Positions 41,836 through 45,644 of a stretch of DNA of 45,644 bases are shown here, piece after piece. The notes under the pieces were generated by a model that saw only the letters and a list, made by a program, of their open reading frames with translations, did no database searches and was not told the origin of the DNA. The position numbers and the translations under genes are program-made. Where the stretch lies: positions 1 to 45,644 of the forward strand of contig QMIW01000029.1 of assembly GCA_024434165.1 (NCBI GenBank), written 5' to 3'. The number at the start of each line of letters is the position of its first letter. The first letter of the stretch is position 1. This DNA comes from Chloroflexota bacterium. Lineage in GTDB: Bacteria; Chloroflexota; Anaerolineae; Anaerolineales; Villigracilaceae.

Positions 41836-43913
41836 TGGCTTGGGAAATGACTGATTCGCTTTTTAGCGCTGTTCGCTGTCTCGAATGCAGCGGGCAAATG
41901 CCGGCAGATCTGTTCCCTGGCGTTTGCCCGCATTGCGGCAGCCAATGGTTCGATGCGGAATACGATTATCAACGGCTTCCCAAAGACTGGGCTTCGGTAA
42001 TCGCATCCCGCCCGATGACCATGTGGCGGTACAGGGAACTCCTGCCGTTTCGACCCGAAATATCCCCCGTTTCGATGTGGGAGGGAGGAACCCCCCTGGT
42101 ACGCGCCGTGACTCTCGAGAAAAAATACGGCAACCTGAAAATTTACGTCAAGGACGAGCGCCGCGAACCGACCGGGTCTTTCAAAGACCGGCAAGCTTCG
42201 GGAACGGTCAGCGCATTGAAGGCGCAGGGGATCAAGGAAATGGTCCTCGCTTCAACAGGCAATGCCGCCGCCGCTTATGCTGCATACTGCTCGAAAGCCG
42301 GGATCAAGCTTTGGGTGTTTCTGGCAAACAACGTTCCTTCGGAAAAATTACGTGAACTGGCATTGTATGGAGCCGAGATCATAAAGATTGCCGGAACCTA
42401 CGATCAGGCGAAAGTCATCGCCTCCGATTTTGCACGCAGGCGCAATCTGGCGTTCGACCAGGGGGCAAAGGCAATCCCCGGCAAGGAAGGATTCAAGACA
42501 ATAGCTTTTGAGATCGCCGAACAATTGGACTGGCATTCACCCGACTGGTACATTCAGGCGGTTTCCGGCGGAATCGGTCCCCTTGGCGTACAAAAAGGAT
42601 TTCGCGAGCTATTCAACCTGGGTTTGATAGACAAAGTTCCAAAATTGGGGATCATCCAAGCCGAAGGATGCGCCCCCATGGTCCAGGCATATGAACAAGG
42701 GCTGGAGGAGGCGGAGCCCGTCATTCCTGAAACGCTCATCGCGGTTCTCGCTACGGGGAATCCGGGTCTTTCCTATAAATTATTGAAGAAATTAGTGGAC
42801 ACTCATGGGGGCGAATTCATTTCCGTGAGCGACGGAGAAACGTTTCGCGCCATGCGCAGAATGGCACGCCTCGAAGGCATTTCAATGGAACCGGCGAGCA
42901 GTGTGGCATTTGCCGGGTTGGAGAACCTCCTTGCTTTGGGAAAGATCAAACACGGAGAAACTGTGGTTGTGAATTGCTCGGGGCATACCTTCAGCGCTGA
43001 AAAGCATGTATTGGAGGATCGCTTCTCCCTTCATTTGACCCCCTCGATTGCAGGCAGCGAGCCGACTCTTGACGATCTCGATGTGGCGCTCGCTCAACTC
43101 GAAGAACAGGCGCGGGCTGTTGTGATCATTGACGATAACCCAAATGACAGCCGCATCATCCGCCGCTTCCTCCAACACTATAAGAAGTACCGCGTTTTCG
43201 ATGTCAGCAATGGACCCGATGGGATTGACCTCGTCCAACAACGCAAACCGGATCTGGTCATCCTCGACCTGACCCTTCCGGACATGGATGGATTCATGAT
43301 CTTAGAACGCCTCAAGACAGACCCGGCAACAAGAAACATCCCGGTGATCATCGTTTCCGCCAGGGCGTTAGCCGAAGAGGAGTGGCGTTTCCTGCAAACC
43401 CAGGGTGTTTCGGTGTGGGAAAAAGGCGGTTTCCGTCCTCAGGAACTTGTTGGTCATATTGTTCGGACATTGGGCGATTCCTGGAACACCGGCTCCCTGC
43501 GGGTGATGCCTTCTCCCTCGGAAAAATTCGGCAATTCCGAATTGAAGCGGATCATGATTGTGGACACGAACAAACGGGATTCCCGCATGCTCCATCAGTT
43601 ATTGATGAGCCGCCGCAAATTTGAAGTCCTCGAGGCTCATACCCTGAAAGAAGCGATTGCCAGGTGCAACGAGGCGCTCCCCTCTCTGATAATATTGGAC
43701 GATGAAACTTTATCAAGGAACGAAAAAACCACGCTTTTAAACAAGGTATCCGCTTCGGGTCCCCCGCCTTTCATGTTTCTTCTCAAGTCGGAAAAGGACC
43801 CCCCGGACCCATCCGAATTTGATCTACAGGATGTCTATGACTCCATCTGGACGAAAGAAGTACTGGATCGGAACAACCTATTAAGCAGGGTCGAAACATT
43901 ATTATTGGAGTAA
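41835..43913 (+). CDS. Threonine synthase-like PLP enzyme fused to two receiver domains
   Basis: The 692-residue protein starts at an ATG overlapping the kinase stop (TAATG). Residues 1-400 form a complete threonine synthase-type fold-type II PLP enzyme: a zinc ribbon (C15, C18, C31, C34), the Schiff-base lysine K117 in EPTGSFKDRQ, STGNAAAAYAAY, and the phosphate-binding VSGGIGPLGVQKG. After a linker, REC1 (about 425-550) has IIDDNPND, the phospho-acceptor D478 in LVILDLTLPD, S in IIVSAR and K in EKGG. REC2 (about 570-692) is degenerate (VDTNKRD, IILDDETL). The known reaction of the family turns O-phosphohomoserine into threonine; related enzymes use O-phosphoserine. Here activity would be tied to phosphorylation (inference). 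I know of no described example. Confidence 0.93.
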   Translation: MAWEMTDSLFSAVRCLECSGQMPADLFPGVCPHCGSQWFDAEYDYQRLPKDWASVIASRPMTMWRYRELLPFRPEISPVSMWEGGTPLVRAVTLEKKYGNLKIYVKDERREPTGSFKDRQASGTVSALKAQGIKEMVLASTGNAAAAYAAYCSKAGIKLWVFLANNVPSEKLRELALYGAEIIKIAGTYDQAKVIASDFARRRNLAFDQGAKAIPGKEGFKTIAFEIAEQLDWHSPDWYIQAVSGGIGPLGVQKGFRELFNLGLIDKVPKLGIIQAEGCAPMVQAYEQGLEEAEPVIPETLIAVLATGNPGLSYKLLKKLVDTHGGEFISVSDGETFRAMRRMARLEGISMEPASSVAFAGLENLLALGKIKHGETVVVNCSGHTFSAEKHVLEDRFSLHLTPSIAGSEPTLDDLDVALAQLEEQARAVVIIDDNPNDSRIIRRFLQHYKKYRVFDVSNGPDGIDLVQQRKPDLVILDLTLPDMDGFMILERLKTDPATRNIPVIIVSARALAEEEWRFLQTQGVSVWEKGGFRPQELVGHIVRTLGDSWNTGSLRVMPSPSEKFGNSELKRIMIVDTNKRDSRMLHQLLMSRRKFEVLEAHTLKEAIARCNEALPSLIILDDETLSRNEKTTLLNKVSASGPPPFMFLLKSEKDPPDPSEFDLQDVYDSIWTKEVLDRNNLLSRVETLLLE

Positions 43914-43916
43914 CCC

Positions 43917-44291
43917 ATGGCTGACCGTTTTGTTTTGTACATCGAAGATAACTTCCACAACCGGCGAATCGTCAATAAAGTCCTGGCTTCGAAAGGAATC
44001 CGGGTCGTAGAAGCCGAGGATGGCGAGAAGGGCTTGGATATGGTTCGGGAGTTGATCCCGCCCCTGGTTTTGCTGGATATCACCCTGCCCGGGATTGACG
44101 GGATCGAGGTTGTCAAACGCATGAAAGCAGACGACGTTCTGCGCCACATTCCGGTGATCGCCGTCACCGCCTCTGCCATGCGAGGCGACCGGGAACGCTT
44201 TTTGGAAGCGGGTTGCGATGATTATCTTTCCAAGCCCATCCAGGTAACCGAACTGGCGGAAATGGTGGACAAGCATTATCCCGCACATTGA
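43917..44291 (+). CDS. CheY-like single receiver protein
   Basis: The 124-residue protein starts at ATG 43917, 4 bp after the fusion gene. It has IEDN at the N-terminus, D54 in LVLLDITLPGIDG, T/S in AVTASAM and K in LSKPIQ, so all receiver residues are present. It has no output domain. It resembles DivK-type receivers, which act by binding partners. It should receive phosphate from the 937-residue kinase or relay it. Confidence 0.93.
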   Translation: MADRFVLYIEDNFHNRRIVNKVLASKGIRVVEAEDGEKGLDMVRELIPPLVLLDITLPGIDGIEVVKRMKADDVLRHIPVIAVTASAMRGDRERFLEAGCDDYLSKPIQVTELAEMVDKHYPAH

Positions 44292-44308
44292 GCGGAAAGA
44301 AGGCGAGC

Positions 44309-44680
44309 ATGAAAAAAATCCTGCTTATCGAGGATATTGAAGATAATGCGAATCTGGTGCGCAAGATACTGGCAGCCAACAATTACGAATTCCTTTGGGC
44401 GCGCAGCGCATGGGAGGGCTTATCCACGGCGCAGGCGCATAAGCCGGACCTGATCCTGCTCGATCTGGGATTGCCGGACATGGATGGTCAGACGATCTCC
44501 TTTTTCCTTCGTGAAGACCCGGACCTTGCGCATGTACCCTTGGTCGCCATGACAGCCTGGCCCGAAGATACCGCCCTGAAGATGGTGGAGGCGTATCAAC
44601 TGGACGCCTATATCGGCAAACCATTTGCCATTAAGAATTTTCTCGAAACGATTGAAAGATTGCTGGCTGGAAACGAATGA
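44309..44680 (+). CDS. CheY-like single receiver protein
   Basis: I use ATG 44309 (MKKILLIEDIEDNANL) with AAGGCGAG upstream; a TTG at 44288 is unlikely. The 123-residue receiver has D52 in ILLDLGLPDMDG, T in AMTAWP and K in IGKPFA. There is no output domain. It follows a similar receiver by 17 bp and overlaps the GNAT gene by 4 bp. Confidence 0.92.
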   Translation: MKKILLIEDIEDNANLVRKILAANNYEFLWARSAWEGLSTAQAHKPDLILLDLGLPDMDGQTISFFLREDPDLAHVPLVAMTAWPEDTALKMVEAYQLDAYIGKPFAIKNFLETIERLLAGNE

Positions 44681-45507
44681 CCCTTCAGCTTATGCCCGCC
44701 AGTCAATACACGATCGAAGAACTTGCAGGGATCTACAACCAGACCCGGGTGGATTATTTGATTCCTATGCCGATGAACGGGGAGAGACTCGCAGAATATG
44801 TTCACGATTTCGACATTGATTTGGATCTTTCAATGGTCGCATTGATGAACGGTAATGTTGCAGGGTTGGGAATGCTCGGCGTACGCGGCGATGAATGCTG
44901 GGTGACCCGCCTGGGTGTATTGCCGAACAACCGCAGGGTCGGAATTGGGGAGAACATCGTCAGAAAAATGCTTGAAATTTCAAAGACAAAAGGGACAAAG
45001 CGGGTTAATCTCGAAGTGATCAATGGGAATGAGAAAGCAGGGTCGTTGTTCAAAAAACTTGGGTTTCAGAAAACAATGGAATATCTTGTCTTGCGCCGCG
45101 CTCCGGGACATTCGGATGTCGAAATAGACGGGCAATTTACCCCGTTGGAGAAGGGTGAGGCTTTGGACCTCCTTAGGGCGAGTCCCCGCCAGAGCTGGGT
45201 CAACGATGTCCGATCCATGTCCAACGCCGCGGATATGATGGGAATGCGCCTGGCAATGGGGGATGGAAGCCGGGGCTGGATGCTCTTCCGCAAGAAAGCG
45301 CCAACGCTCACACATATCATCTTGCATACCGAACATGGGGATTCCGAGGTTGTCGGGCATAATTTGTTGCAACATTTGCATTCCACCCACTCCCGCTTCG
45401 ATACTTATGCCGAAAACATTGCCAGCACCGACAAACATGTTCCCGCCTTTTTATCCATGGGGTATTTCGAAGCATTTCGCCGCACCGAGATGATCCTGGA
45501 TTTGTAG
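44677..45507 (+). CDS. GNAT-family acetyltransferase with C-terminal second domain
   Basis: The 276-residue protein begins at an ATG overlapping the receiver stop (ATGA). Residues 1-145 are a GNAT domain with the acetyl-CoA block TRLGVLPNNRRVGIGENIV and LEVINGNEKAGSLFKKLGF. Residues 150-276 look like a second, diverged GNAT-like half ending AFLSMGYFEAFRRTEMILDL. The substrate is unknown. As the last gene of the receiver operon it may modify the product of the PLP enzyme or a protein of the pathway; this is only positional inference. Confidence 0.9.
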   Translation: MTLQLMPASQYTIEELAGIYNQTRVDYLIPMPMNGERLAEYVHDFDIDLDLSMVALMNGNVAGLGMLGVRGDECWVTRLGVLPNNRRVGIGENIVRKMLEISKTKGTKRVNLEVINGNEKAGSLFKKLGFQKTMEYLVLRRAPGHSDVEIDGQFTPLEKGEALDLLRASPRQSWVNDVRSMSNAADMMGMRLAMGDGSRGWMLFRKKAPTLTHIILHTEHGDSEVVGHNLLQHLHSTHSRFDTYAENIASTDKHVPAFLSMGYFEAFRRTEMILDL

Positions 45508-45522
45508 TGGTATCATCATGGC

Positions 45523-45644
45523 ATGACCACCGCCACTGCCCTCGCCCATCCGAACATCGCCTTCGCTATGTTGTCATAATGGAACACCGTATATGGTTAC
45601 CGCAAGGCTGGTTTTGCCCAATTATGGACGTAGAACTGGACAAA
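45523..45644 (+). pseudogene. mvaD: Start of a diphosphomevalonate decarboxylase gene that breaks after about 14 codons
   Basis: The frame from ATG 45523 reads MTTATALAHPNIAF, which is the recognisable N-terminus of diphosphomevalonate decarboxylase (normally continuing IKYWGNR). Here it continues AMLS and stops at 45577-45579. The match ends sharply near 45565. What follows contains another open frame from ATG 45579 (MEHRIWLPQGWFCPIMDVEL) to the window edge, possibly the edge of an inserted sequence. The rest of the gene may lie beyond the window. Identification rests on 14 residues. Confidence 0.5.

Noticed and set aside
41835-43913. Possibility that the threonine synthase and receivers are two genes read together
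   Set aside because: No stop, start with ribosome site, or frame change lies between residues 390 and 430. The linker is an ordinary acidic helix and the frame is continuous.

Overview
The window most likely comes from a Chloroflexota bacterium of the Anaerolineae type. This is inferred from gene content and style, not from a marker gene. The clues are a MalT-like ATP-dependent LuxR regulator, very long PAS/GAF histidine kinases, threonine/proline-rich lipoproteins, MBOAT/SGNH pairs, the first codons of a mevalonate-pathway decarboxylase, moderate-to-high GC, and many short palindromic intergenic repeats. No rRNA, tRNA or CRISPR array was seen.

Layout. (1) 1-4567, minus strand: a MalT/LuxR regulator followed by two small membrane proteins and the start of an NAD(P)H:quinone-oxidoreductase-like MDR protein (cut by the window edge). 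(2) 4594-11041, minus strand: a cell-envelope acyl-transfer cluster with a lipoprotein, a 38-residue one-helix microprotein, an MBOAT acyltransferase, two SGNH-type proteins, an acyl carrier protein and a fatty-acyl-AMP ligase, closed by an intrinsic terminator. Its parts correspond one for one to DltA/B/C/D/X of D-alanylation. (3) 11.2-13.6 kb: ASCH protein, ketopantoate-reductase-like protein and prenol kinase-like protein, with dispersed repeats. (4) 13.7-17.7 kb, minus strand: GNAT, PIG-L deacetylase, a second MBOAT and a third SGNH protein. (5) 18.0-21.0 kb, plus strand: an ABC-2 exporter (ATPase and two permeases). A 56-bp tandem repeat has separated what looks like an originally overlapping ATPase/permease junction. 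(6) 21.2-24.3 kb: HD-GYP protein facing a Ras-like GTPase/class III cyclase pair with overlapping genes.

(7) 24.9-45.5 kb, plus strand: a 20-kb signal-transduction block. A 1755-residue PAS/GAF histidine kinase and an OmpR-type regulator end at a strong terminator. A second, tightly packed unit then encodes five receiver domains in three genes, a 7-TM/Cache-like/HAMP/GAF protein without a kinase, two PhnD-like binding lipoproteins without any transporter, a HAMP-GAF protein without a kinase, a GAF histidine kinase, a threonine-synthase-like PLP enzyme fused to two receiver domains, two single receivers and a GNAT. The window ends with the first codons of a diphosphomevalonate decarboxylase gene that then breaks off.

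The two most unusual systems are the threonine synthase-receiver fusion inside its phosphorelay operon, and the two MBOAT modules. In the MBOAT modules a conserved C-terminal tail (aromatic-Ile-Tyr-x-x-Phe-stop) is carried by a separate microprotein in one module and fused to the MBOAT in the other.
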